NCBI RefSeq assembly: GCF_036370855.1
Contig: NC_088105.1
Location: 8,747,619-8,811,618 of the forward strand
Direction of reading: 5' to 3'
DNA from: Dromaius novaehollandiae
Lineage: Eukaryota > Chordata > Aves > Casuariiformes > Dromaiidae
DNA length: 64,000 bases
This document shows positions 49,001 to 61,000 of the stretch, in pieces. The stretch's first letter is position 1. Each line of letters begins with the position of its first letter. Under the pieces are notes generated by a model. That model was not told the origin of the DNA. It made no database searches and saw only the letters and a program-made list of their open reading frames with translations. The translations under genes were made by a program, and so were the position numbers.

Positions 49001-52000
49001 AACTTATGGACTAGCTTCCCACCTGGAAACAAACTATTAAACTGTTTTACTACATTGATAGTTATGAGCTGTTTAGAAGGGATGCATCCCAGCTGTGCAG
49101 TTAAACTCTGGTTTCCTACCTACTGAAAGAGGCAAAGTAGAGAGAGAAGAGGATAGCATCAGGAGCAGGATTCATTAAGTTCTAAATATGTATTCTCATT
49201 ATTTAGGCCAAAAAGGTTTTTGAAATAACAGCACAAATGATCAGTGGTAAGATAAATACATCTGAACACCACTTTTCATTTAAGTTACAAGCTTATATGT
49301 CTACCAACAGTTACAGACAAGATAGACTGGGCTGCTTGTAGGTGGCTTTACCTTGTCAATGATAGACTGCATGTGGGATTTGTGAGACTGGTCTCCATAT
49401 AACAGGGAGGACCACTGATCCGGTGCAATGCGTAAACCTGCTTCCATAGCAATTTGAACTATCTGGGAATCATGTTCCCTTCTCAGAGCTTCATAAGTCC
49501 GGAATTCCTCCTTCAGTTGCATCAGGGAGGAATCCTCATCACGCTTTGTCACCTAGTGGGGAGAAACCAGCCAAGTACAATTAAGAAGGACAAGCCAGAG
49601 ACGATGTAAAGACCAAGTCCGTCAGCAACCAAGTTCTTCCTCCCCAAACAAGCTGAATTGCTGTCACAACACTATGCAAGGAACACCATCATTATTTTCC
49701 ACTAAAGTAACTTCCATAGGCTCTTCAATACTCTTCATAAACTGTGTTTACTATGAAATGGGTATCAAATATAATTTACTCAGAATCGGACCCAGATATT
49801 ACCAGAAGTGTCACACTTTCTAAATGCTTGTACTGGTAACTACAGCATCCATACCTTAACTCCCCCAATCAGGAGATTTTATTTGTATTGCAGAATTTTG
49901 TTTTAGATTTAATTAGCAGCAACAAAGCATTTTCCTCCTCATTTAGTGAAATGACATTTAAGTTGAGCACATAGCAATGGACCTAAATAGTGTGAAGTAC
50001 CATTAACAGCTTAAGTTTTCCTTATAAAGCTCCATTAGTAAACCTCATTCTGATATTACAGTGCCTCACGTTTCTTTGTTTCTAACCACAGCGCCTCTTA
50101 ATTAACAGAACTGGGGCTTTTCCAGCTTTAAGCCTCCTTTAAGGAAATAAGTTACACTGACTTACATGCGAGTTCTGTTACTGTGCATCCATTAAACCTG
50201 GACAGACTCCAAGCTTAGATTTACTGCTTAAAATTGCAATTTTAGCCTACAATGCCTTCACAAATGTAGGACAAAGAACTCTCCAAACACATGTGGGACT
50301 TAGTGAGGAATACTTTCTGTAACTATACATACTTCTTAGATACATTTAATGGTATCGGACAATGAAAATTGAAAATGAAGAACAAAAAATGTTTTTAGAA
50401 GTTGTGAGTGTGTATTATAACTCATTTTAAATTGGAGTATCTTCTGGCTATATGAAGAAGTACTTTCCCGCGTTATGAAACCTCTGAGCAAAGTCTTCAT
50501 ACCTTGAAGCATGAGGCTCTGTAAAGAAGCTGGACAACATGCCCAATGCTAGTTTTAGAAGCCTGAGGAAACCGCGGCTCCAGCCTCTGAACCACAAAGA
50601 GAACCAAGACCTTCCGTGACAAAGCAGATCCGTCTTCCAGAGCCAGCAGAACCAGCTTTAAAGCCTCCTCTTGCATTGCTGGGGAAAAAATGTAAAAGAA
50701 AAGGGAATAACATGAGAAAAGAACAGCAAAGATTCCTGCATTTTTCTTGTGCTTCCTTCCCCACAAATAAACATAGGAGATCGGCTACAAGCTATACACA
50801 CATGAAGACAAGACATTATGAAAATGTTAAGTGTAAGCATATAGATGGGAAACAGAGCCGAGTGAGAAGGGAGGGGAAGAAGAGAAGGAGTACCACCCAG
50901 ACTGTGACAGGGGAAATAGATAATACACTTTGAAAACTCTTGTACTGATAATCAAGAGATATGTATAGACAGGAGCAAAGTAGTCTTCTTATCATCTGAT
51001 ACCCAAAAGATAACAAAACAAAAGAAAAGAAAAATCTAAGCTCCACACCCTATCCCAGCAGAGAAAGCTGACATACTGTGGAAGGGCAAGGTTGGTAGTT
51101 CCCAAGCAGGTAAAAGAGGAATCAAATAAATTAGGTGCTGTAGCACCAAATATTTTCCACAGCTAGAAAACAAGCCTCTCCTGTCCTTCTCAGAGGCGCA
51201 AAAGTTGGCATGACTGGACCCTAGTCCTAGTCTTCCTTCATTCGCTTCAGTGGAAAAAACCTCCTATTTTAAGGAACCGACTTCATATTTCAAGATATTT
51301 TTTGCTGTTGCTCAACAAGTGAGCTCTGCAAGTTCAGTAACAGGACACCATTACATTTTTAGGAAATGGATTCTTTCAGCATTCTATGAAAAAGAAATCA
51401 AATTCAAGATTATGCCATTGTTTAAACATATACCTTCCTGATTTCTAAGCACGTAACCTTTTAAAAATACATACATACACAAAAATGTAACAAATCTCCA
51501 CCCCCCCAACTGTTTTCTATGTTTATTTCTCAGGGGGGGTAGGTGGGGGGTGCACGGGGAAGGTCATGTCCAGTCACTTCCAGTACCTTACTTTTTCCAG
51601 AAGGGTTTTGCTTCCTTGAGAAAAGGGCAAGAGGCAAACTACTTTCAATTTTAGCTTCTCACAATAAAAAAAGGCCAACAAACATTCTGAGCTTTATGGA
51701 AGACTTGCGAAAGAGCAGAAGTATGAGAAAGGCCACAACAGCAGCCCAACAGATCTCATTAATTCTGAAGATCTACTGTAAAAAGTTAAGCCACTGCCCA
51801 ATAAAATCACTCAGGCAATTTCAGTAACAGGGATGCCCATTTCTCAGCTCTCCCCAATCCTAAATTCCTTTTAATACAGCAGTAGTATTGATTGGGATGT
51901 TACCTACCTGGCCCAAGGAACTGGCACCCTCTGGCTCTCACTGCAGCCCAGAGGTTGGAAGAGAGCTGCTGAGGGTTTTGATGCTGAAGAATGAGCTCTG

Positions 52001-55000
52001 TAACTGTTCGTTCGCCAAGCGACCGCGCTGCACGCATGGCTCGGATCCGTCCCTCTTCCTCTACTAGTTGGCAATGAACTAACGTCACAAGTTTCCTTTG
52101 CATGGGACGACTTAGCACGCTCTGAGTAGTACTGTTAAGACCCACACCTTCAAAACAAAATGAAACAAAAAAACCTGTTACTTCACATCTTTTGGTGCCA
52201 ACCTGCAGCTGCTGTACTGGGAAATTGCAAACCCAGTTCTTCTGATGTCAACTTTGTTAAACGGAATGCTATAGCCACGGCATATCAAAAATCCATTTTT
52301 ATCAGTTTGTCTTACTCAGCATTAAAAGCAAATAGTTCTGTGGAGTCTGCTTCCCCACAGATTTACACCTCGTGATTGATGGATTTGACTTGGAAGGTAC
52401 GACCTCTAGTGAATTCTCTTCCCATGTTCGGGCTCTCTCCTGCAGCCTCCCACATGGATTTCCAGCTGCCTAACCTCAGGCAGACTCATATTGCAGACTT
52501 CTCCTTGTTTCTGAGGCTTGCAGGGATCATGTCCTTCTCCAACCATCGGTCTGTTTTCACAAAACATTTAGCATCTTACCCAAGATCTCTGCTTTGGCCT
52601 AGCCAAACCAAACTGATGCAAGTTCAGAAGCGTTTGGTTGAGGTGAATAAATACATTCACAAATATGCTGGGATCCACTGAAACCAGGACAAAAACCAGA
52701 AATGACTTGCTAGACAGCTACAATATTGCTGTTGTTCAGAGATTTACCTAGAGCTTGTTAATGTGGCCACTAAATACTCAGAGCCGTGCTAGTATCACAC
52801 TGCGCTATTTGCAAAAGCTTGAGACAGCTTTTCGTAAAAAATTCTTTTTGGAAAGCTGATGCCCATGATGTTCACCTGCATTTCTTCATTTGCTTCTACG
52901 TCTTCTACAACTGATTTTTCCAAATCCAGCATACATAACATGTATACGCACTACACACACAAACTCAGTGAAGTTGTGTTAAATTAACATTATTTAAACA
53001 GACCCAGCTGTTGTGTAAGGTCTCATATAAACAGAGGGTAACTTATTTCTCCTGTATGTCCCACATCCAATGCATTACTTCCTTCAGTTTATTCCTCCAC
53101 CGCAACAAAGCTGCATTACTATCAGCTATCTAAGTAAAGCAGAACTCAAGAAATAGCGGAGTTTTTACTTTTACTTAGTTAGCAGAGGACAATCCAACTT
53201 AGTAAGTTTATCTCAACTTGCTATTCTGAATCCAAATACCTCTGCCTTTTCTCAGTATTATTTTGACATAATGCCTTTAAAGATGTTTTCCCCAAGTGAA
53301 AACATAACCTTAATGCTCAGAAACGTGATTCCAGTTTGATATTTTTAAACTAGGTCTAGATCAATTTTTCCAACAGATTCTACCTGTAATCATTTGGAGA
53401 GTTTGTTATGCATCTTATATGTTTCCAGCTTTCATTTTCAAAGGAAACGGAGGAATTACCTCTCGCGCTGCTGAGTGGTTTGAGGTACAATGCTAATTCT
53501 TCCACACATTTCTTGCCCTCCTCATAATGCTTGGTATCTTCAGCTCCACTACATAAAGCAATTGGCTGCTGCTCTGGAACCTGAAGAGGTGACATGGACA
53601 TCTGTGATGAATACGCACAAACAAGCAGTAGTCACGCTTACAAGCACACACCGCACTGAGTTTACTAACGTCAAGCATTTCCTGTTTCATTCCCCTTCTC
53701 TACAATTTTTCTACATTAGTAAGCAATATGTAATTTTTCATTCTAATGAACAAATGGCTCCCACCTCCCCCTGCAAAAAAATCAGTTAAAGATTTAAAAA
53801 AAAAAAGAAAAAGGCAGAAAAATTCATCAGCTTCAGTTTATTTCACAAGCCATGTTATCAGACTTCTTTTATTTAGTGGCTGATATGAAATAAAACCAGA
53901 ATGCTTACTCCACAACAACAGATATTAGCACAAGAAACATGAAATTTCTTATAAACTTCTGCTGAAGCAGCAATCATGCTGAGACACCACCAAAGCTGGC
54001 CTGCCAAAAATCGGAATTACTCAGGTAACTCTGGTTTGCAAGAAGGTGCAGATTCGTATCTGGGAGCTGGCAGCTCTCAGATTATCTAGGGATAAGTGCT
54101 CTGAGCTATTTGGATTGGCGGGGGGGGAATGGCAGCAATTATATTACAGCATATTCTGAAGAGACCCAGTTAATCAAGCTGCAAGACGACATTACCCTAC
54201 ACAGTGCATATGCACACATATGCAAGCATTAATCTGGTATCACAGGCTTGTGAGTTTTGGTTTTATAATGTTTTGGCTGCAGCATTTATTTCTTCATCCA
54301 GGCACTCACCAAAACCCAAGATCTTTCAAAGAGATGTTGGACTTTTTTCTCTAAGTTTTAATTCTCCTTTCTGCTTTTCCCCCAGTTAAATTCTTAATGC
54401 AGTAAACAAATTTAGGGTGCCAGTACAGCACCGTACTAACGTTCACAAACATCACTATTCAGTAATCAACTCAAAATATATACAATAGTAAAAAGGACTG
54501 GAATTTCTCAGGAGATTAAATACAAGTGCTTTTTGCATATTCTCCAGAAGTGAACACAGACCTCAGACTGCGACTTCTGTATTTCCAAACCAACCACTCT
54601 CCCAGCGGCAGTAGCACCGTGCCAGCCCCGCGTAGCTGCTTACAGGGACCCACCAGGGGCCTCAGCCTTTTTACAAGCACAGACAGGCCTTTAGCGCCTG
54701 AGCCAAAGCCAGCTGCGACCCTGCTCCCCTTTCCCTGCGACGCAGCCCAGAAAAGGAGGAACTTTACAACTGCATGAATGAGTAACAGAGAGAGAGATGT
54801 ATGTTTTGCCATCTTCTATGCATTCATCGATAGCACTGAGAAGCGAGAAATTGCTGAAAAGGACATTAAAATAAAAGCAGTCTTGCTACAGTCTGGTGAC
54901 AACATTTTCATTAAAGCCTCCATTTAGTATGCTTAAATGAGATCTACTACACTGCAGTCCCTCCCGTTTGTTTCCTCCTCAGAGGGTATGTTAAAGCAAG

Positions 55001-58000
55001 GCATAAGAAAGGAATACTATTTTATATCCATGCTTTAAAATTTTCCTGAAGTATTTTTTTTCCAGACTCCTGAAAAAAAGCAGTTTTGACACGAGTTACT
55101 TAAAACATCTGCAATTACTGAAAAATGTACATACTCCAAAATCCAGTTTGACTTTCAGTGTTTATAAGATGCTCAAATTTGATAAATAAATAAAAAGTAA
55201 ATAAATAGGGAGTTTATATAATCAGTCGCTTAATACAACTCTAACTTCAAATACACATGGATGATGGAGAGCAAAGGGAAAAGCCTTTGCAAAGGAGCAC
55301 AGCAGCCCTTCCAAAACTCGGGCGCAAAATAAGGAAAAGTAAGCACGCAGAGCTATGCTAACAGGACTCTGGGACACAACCACCAACACGTCCAGCGTAA
55401 CGCTTGAGAGCGCAGCATACGTGTTAAAGCATACAAATACGACTGCCCAAGATCCAGTAGATCTGTGCAGCCAACACATCTGTAATCATAACAGGAGCAG
55501 TTCCAGCCATGACCACAACTCGTTTCTCGTAACTCCTGCGCAGCTGTATTGCCACCAGGATTTTCCATGAATAATTTTGGCTAAGTATACATGGTACGTT
55601 TTTACACTACTATATTGAGGAAACACCAAATGCGCATTCACAGGCAGAAGAGAGAACCCAGCCCTGCTACACTGCGTGCATGCATATACACAACAGGGCA
55701 AAGCACTAATCCCGCTGGCGAGGGCAGGAGCTTTCCTACCAATTTTGATAAAAGCCGTCTGTGTTTTAATTATGTGGCCATACTTTTCCTATAGCCTCCG
55801 CTGCTTGCGTGCGTGCTCACGGCTTCTCATTTTGACACATGCTACAGAATAAAAAGTTACCAGCTGGGTAGCTCTTGCTTTTGAGCTTGGTGACCAAAAC
55901 AAACCAACTCTTTGGGTTGGAAATCTAAAACCCAACAATTGAGAGCTGATACTGCCCAAAACTAGCAAATTCAAGATGGTCTGGGTCAGGCACCTCCCCT
56001 CTTACTCCTTGTAAAAGGAAAAGGAAACAAAAAGAAAGACATTTAATTTATCAAGGCAGCAAAGTTAGCTTGAATGCTTTCCTTGGCTATTATTTCTATA
56101 CTTAATTTCTAAGGTTTTTTTGCTGCCTCTAAGAAAGAAAGTTTTGAGTAAAAGGAGATTTGGCAACTTTCTCTTACAGCGGCCACAGCCATAACTGTTG
56201 ACAACAACCTGAAATACAACTCGAGCGTCGCAACGTTCAGCAAAGACGGCTTGGAATAGACAGGGGACAGGAAACAGCGTTCAGCACTGGATCTGCATCT
56301 TGAATTAAGGCAGATTTAGCATGCGGTCGCGCCAGCGCGCTGGAATGCCGTACGCAGCACAACTCGACCAGCGAGGGACCAGGGCCGTCTGGGCCACTCG
56401 CGGAGCGCTTCCCCCTCCACCAGAAAAAAGCTGGCGCAGAAAAACTCGCAGGAGCTAATCAAGCTACTCAATGGACCTTGTCGAGCCCAACGCTGCGTGT
56501 CTGCACACTGTCCCCCTTTCTTCTTTGCGAAGGAAACTTCAGGATAAAGTCGAAAAGGTTTGCACAGCTGTACTTGTAAAGCAAGGGCTGGAAGAGATTT
56601 GAGCTGCGTCTTCACCTTCAGCGGGAGCAGGGGTAGGATGGGAGGATAAAGCTGAAGATACCCATTTTGTGGTTTTCAGGAATCCTCGGGACGCGCAAAC
56701 GTGTTTCTCCCCGCACACATCATCCAACTGGGGGTGCAGCGCATCTCCCAGCAAACCTTACGAGTAGCTTGCCCTTCCACCGGTACTTTCACATGCGGTT
56801 CCAAAACATTTCACCACGTTAGAATTAGAATGATTGAAAGAACAGCATTTACCAAGAGGGGAAAAAGAAAAAGAAAAGGTAAATGCACGACTCAAATACC
56901 ACAGGAGATGCAAATTTTTGTTTTGGCTCTGTCAAGGAATTGCTTTAGGACCACAGAGGGATCATTCAAGCCCGGAGCATTTTCACTTCCTTATTGCAAA
57001 ATATCCTTCTGAGAGCGCGCAGGACCCTACGGTCACCGCTGGTGACAACAGGCGAAGCGCAAAATAGCCACCCCACCAAATGAGTTCATTATTTTCCTCC
57101 TCATTCGATATTTCATTTTCTCAGACACCCCACCCTTTTCACTGCAAGCGATGCTGACATGACATAATAAATGTCTCCTACGGGAGACTGGACCAAGAAG
57201 AGCAGAGTAATCTCGGATCTTTTTTTTTTTAGTGTAAATTTGGGTTAACTTTGCACGCCTCCACCTCGGCGTTGAGGCTGGGCGCCCAGGCCCAGGAAGG
57301 CCGTGCAGCAGCATGACTCTTGCCATGGAAAGAGGCAGGTCGTGACGGAAAAGAAGGCTAAAGCACCATCTCACATCAGGCCGAACTTCTGAATTAGCTG
57401 TTTAAGTGCAATTTGATGAGGGCTGTCAGCTCGAGTCACCACTAATTAGCATTAGACATTTAATTGGGCAGGAGAGAAACACGTTAAACAGAGCAAACCC
57501 CTTTCTGTCTAGCTTGAGACCTGTCCCCCCACATTTCCCCCCACACACAAACAGATGTTTTCCTTCCTGCCAAAAAAACCCAACGCCTATAGTCTTCAAT
57601 TCCTCAAAAGTTTGTCAAATGTTTCTTTGCAGAGGATTCCTCCTCTGAGGCCCCTCATTTCATTAAAAGCTACGGTACGACACTAGCAAACGTGCCAGTA
57701 ACATAAGCTCTATGACAGTCGATCGCCCCCTTTAAAGCGCCATGAGCTAGCCGGGCTCCACCTGTTCGCTTGTCACGCACGAGTCCCTTGGCAAACGCCT
57801 CCAACCGCACTTATCGTGTCCAGCAGGACACACGGACAGAAATTAAAGCGACCGCAGGAATTCCTGGCACTTGATGTCACCTGCTAGGAACGTGCACACT
57901 GCTGTTTCGCACGCTGCGCAAGACAGGAGGGAAGAGATTAGATGACAAATCCGTGACTGGGCACCTTCAAAACATGGGCCTGGTGAACGTTTAAAATAGT

Positions 58001-61000
58001 TATGTGTAACTGAGTAATACGTGGAAGCTCGAATAGTAGAAATGCAAGAGTTCATTCCTTTAGAAACTGGCTCAAGGGATTTCTTCTGTACCTAAACATT
58101 TTAAAAAGCAAGGTATTCTATGAATGCAGTATCTAATAAAGCCTTTGGGACTTGTGTTCGCTCCCCTGTTACGTGGCTGAACGTCCTGTACGTGTACCGA
58201 ATCGCGCAGCCGCTGCCTCCCGGAACAGATCCCATGGGCACCGCTGATGTGCATCAGGCTGTAGCGGGGGAGCAGAGATATGAGTGTCTGCAACGCTTCA
58301 TTTTCCATGTGAAGTTTCGCTAGAAGCCAGGCAAGAGGCTTCATTTTTGTAAAGGGATGGGGAAGGGGAAAAAAACTAAGAAACAGACTGTAATTAAAGG
58401 AAGGAATCAATTCTTTTCACCATTAAAGTAACAGAATCTACAAAGAGACGCAATGCTATTAGAGAAATGGGTTACTACTTCCCCTGGAGCCTGCGTGACA
58501 AGTTTATTGTCTTTTCCCCAAAAACACAGGCCTGTTCATTTCACCCGTTGCACCTGTGCTTAAAGCCACCCAGCACAACCAGCACAACTCGCCAGGGAAG
58601 CCTATCGCTGCTGCTAGCGACTCGGGAAGAGATTTGTTTCTTCAAAATGTCTGCTTCTCCTCCCCTGCCTCCAGCAGAAAGAAGTGCGCAGCATTCACAA
58701 GTGTGTGAACCTCTCTGAAACCTCCCCAAAGGGAAGAGAACAGACTGTTCTCTTTCCCCCAGATAAAAGCTTTAATTGTGTTGTACCGCTTACCTCCCAA
58801 AATGAAACCTGTTTTGGGGAACACATCATTTAAAAACATATTAAAGGTCTGCATGGACTAAGGTGTATGGAGGTTCGCAGAAGGTTAGAGGGGGTTGAAG
58901 TCAGGTACGCCCCTCCTGAAACTAACCCAAAAGTGGAACAAGCGAAGGGCTTTGTGTGACGGTTGACAGTACTACTCACGCTTCACAAGCTGGCTCACGG
59001 CTCAGATCATTTCTGTTGAGGCGTAGTAAAGAAAGCACACCTTCTAGTGAGGCAGAGCTCCAAGTTACTGCAGTTTCTTTAAACTACTCTTTCCGCCCTT
59101 ATGCAAGCCCTTTTCTATAGAAGATGTCAAGAAAGGCTTTTCTGAGAAAGAGATAGCCCAGTGGAAAATAGCAGCTGCTTTTCCTGCCCTTCCCAACAAA
59201 GTAGTGTAATTATTTTACAGTCCTCCACAGCCTGGGAACCAGCACAAGAGGTGCCAGGAGGGAAAGGGGAGGCAGGAGGGGGCATTATGGGGAACATGGG
59301 TCTCATTCACAGTGCTGGGCCTCGCTCGTTGGCACGGGGAGAGCTAGGAGGGAAATGCAAATCGCTCTCAAGAGGAAAGTGTGGGCAGCAAGAAAAAACA
59401 GCTAAGATCACCGGAGATTGTTTAGGTAACATCCACACGGTGCACCAACACAGCTCTGTGATCCCTTCAAATCAGACCGTGGCTGCAAACTGCTTTGCTG
59501 TTCTCCCACCATCTCCTTCTGTAAGGCAATGCAACCACTTGTGCAGCTAACCATCAGTTAGATCAGGCAACCAGATAAAATAAAACGGTTAAAAAAAAGA
59601 AAAAAAACCCACTAACATGGAAAAAGTCAGTCCCCCTACCCAGTTCACTATCCAGCTGTACAAAGGCTTGCCACAGTGAGCAGGATAGGAGCAGGAATGA
59701 GGAGCAAAAAAGGGGAAAAGGGAATACTGTCTCTTTTGAGGGCAGAGGTGGCTTAAAGTGACCACGAAACAAGGGTGTAAAAACCTGGATCACAAAATAC
59801 AGGAAGGAAGTTTTCTTCCCCTATAGGCAAGGAGCTTATGACACAGAAATTAGGTCCTTAATCCAAAATCTGAACCTAGAGTCCAGAGGGCTCTTAGGGC
59901 AAATATAATACTATTGTAAAGACACTCTTCCTTCCTACATTCCCCATACACAGGAATACAGACAAGGAAACTCTGGCCAGCTAACTAGCAAAGCTAGAAT
60001 AAAATCCTCAGTTACCAGTAACAGGGCGGGGTGGTTTTCCACCTCATTGCAGAGGATCTTGTTTTTGTGGAAATTTAAATTTAGGCAAAGACCAAATTAA
60101 AGCTGAATTTGTTATACTTCATAAGAAGCTCTGCCACACACAAAAAACCCCTCAAAAGGACAAACATTTATCCACATCATAGATGTGGACATTTGGATAC
60201 AGCTGGAACTATTCTAGGAACTCCAGAGAGGAAGGAAAAAGATATAATGGAGTAAGGGAGAAAGAGGAGGATTACAACATTTTTAGCATCACCCACAGAC
60301 TTCATATTGCTGGAAACCCTTCAAAGATGGCAGCATACATGTTAGAGACATGGAAGCACATTAAGCATTTAATTACCTTCTCCTACAAAGCAGGATGAAT
60401 TACTAGTACAGTCAGAAACAGAACTTCATTTTTAATCTTCTGATATAACTTCTAGACCAATACATAGCCAGAGAACAATAACAAGCCACATCTGGCTTGA
60501 AAAAGTGGCAGAAACATATTTGGGTCTCTAAATCACAGTATCTAATCAAAAGGATAAACCCAGCTTTCTTGTTGCCTTTTATAGCTTCTCCACAACATAG
60601 CTCAAAACCGAAATATGTACCTTACTGAATTTTCTGCTGCCTCCAACTCAGCTGAGCACAGACAGCGAAGCAAGAAATGGGAAAACAATAACCCCTCTGA
60701 GATACTTGCATCCTTCCTGCATTTTTATATTTCTCACCCATAAATTAGACATGGTCTTCCCTCCTCTCCCCAACTCCCCGGTCCATGATCCTGTCCAGCC
60801 TTGAAAGGTAGGGCTCACAGGAAACTATCGGTGACCTAACCATGCGGTTTCATGATAAGCTTATGCCAACTTAAGCCTGTGCTGCAAGGGCGATCCTGCT
60901 TTCCACTGGCCGCACATTCCTGTCCCTTTCCTTGGGCTGCTGCCACTGCAGTAGTCATCCAAATCAGATCACTGATTCAGCTGACCTTAGGCAGGCTCTC

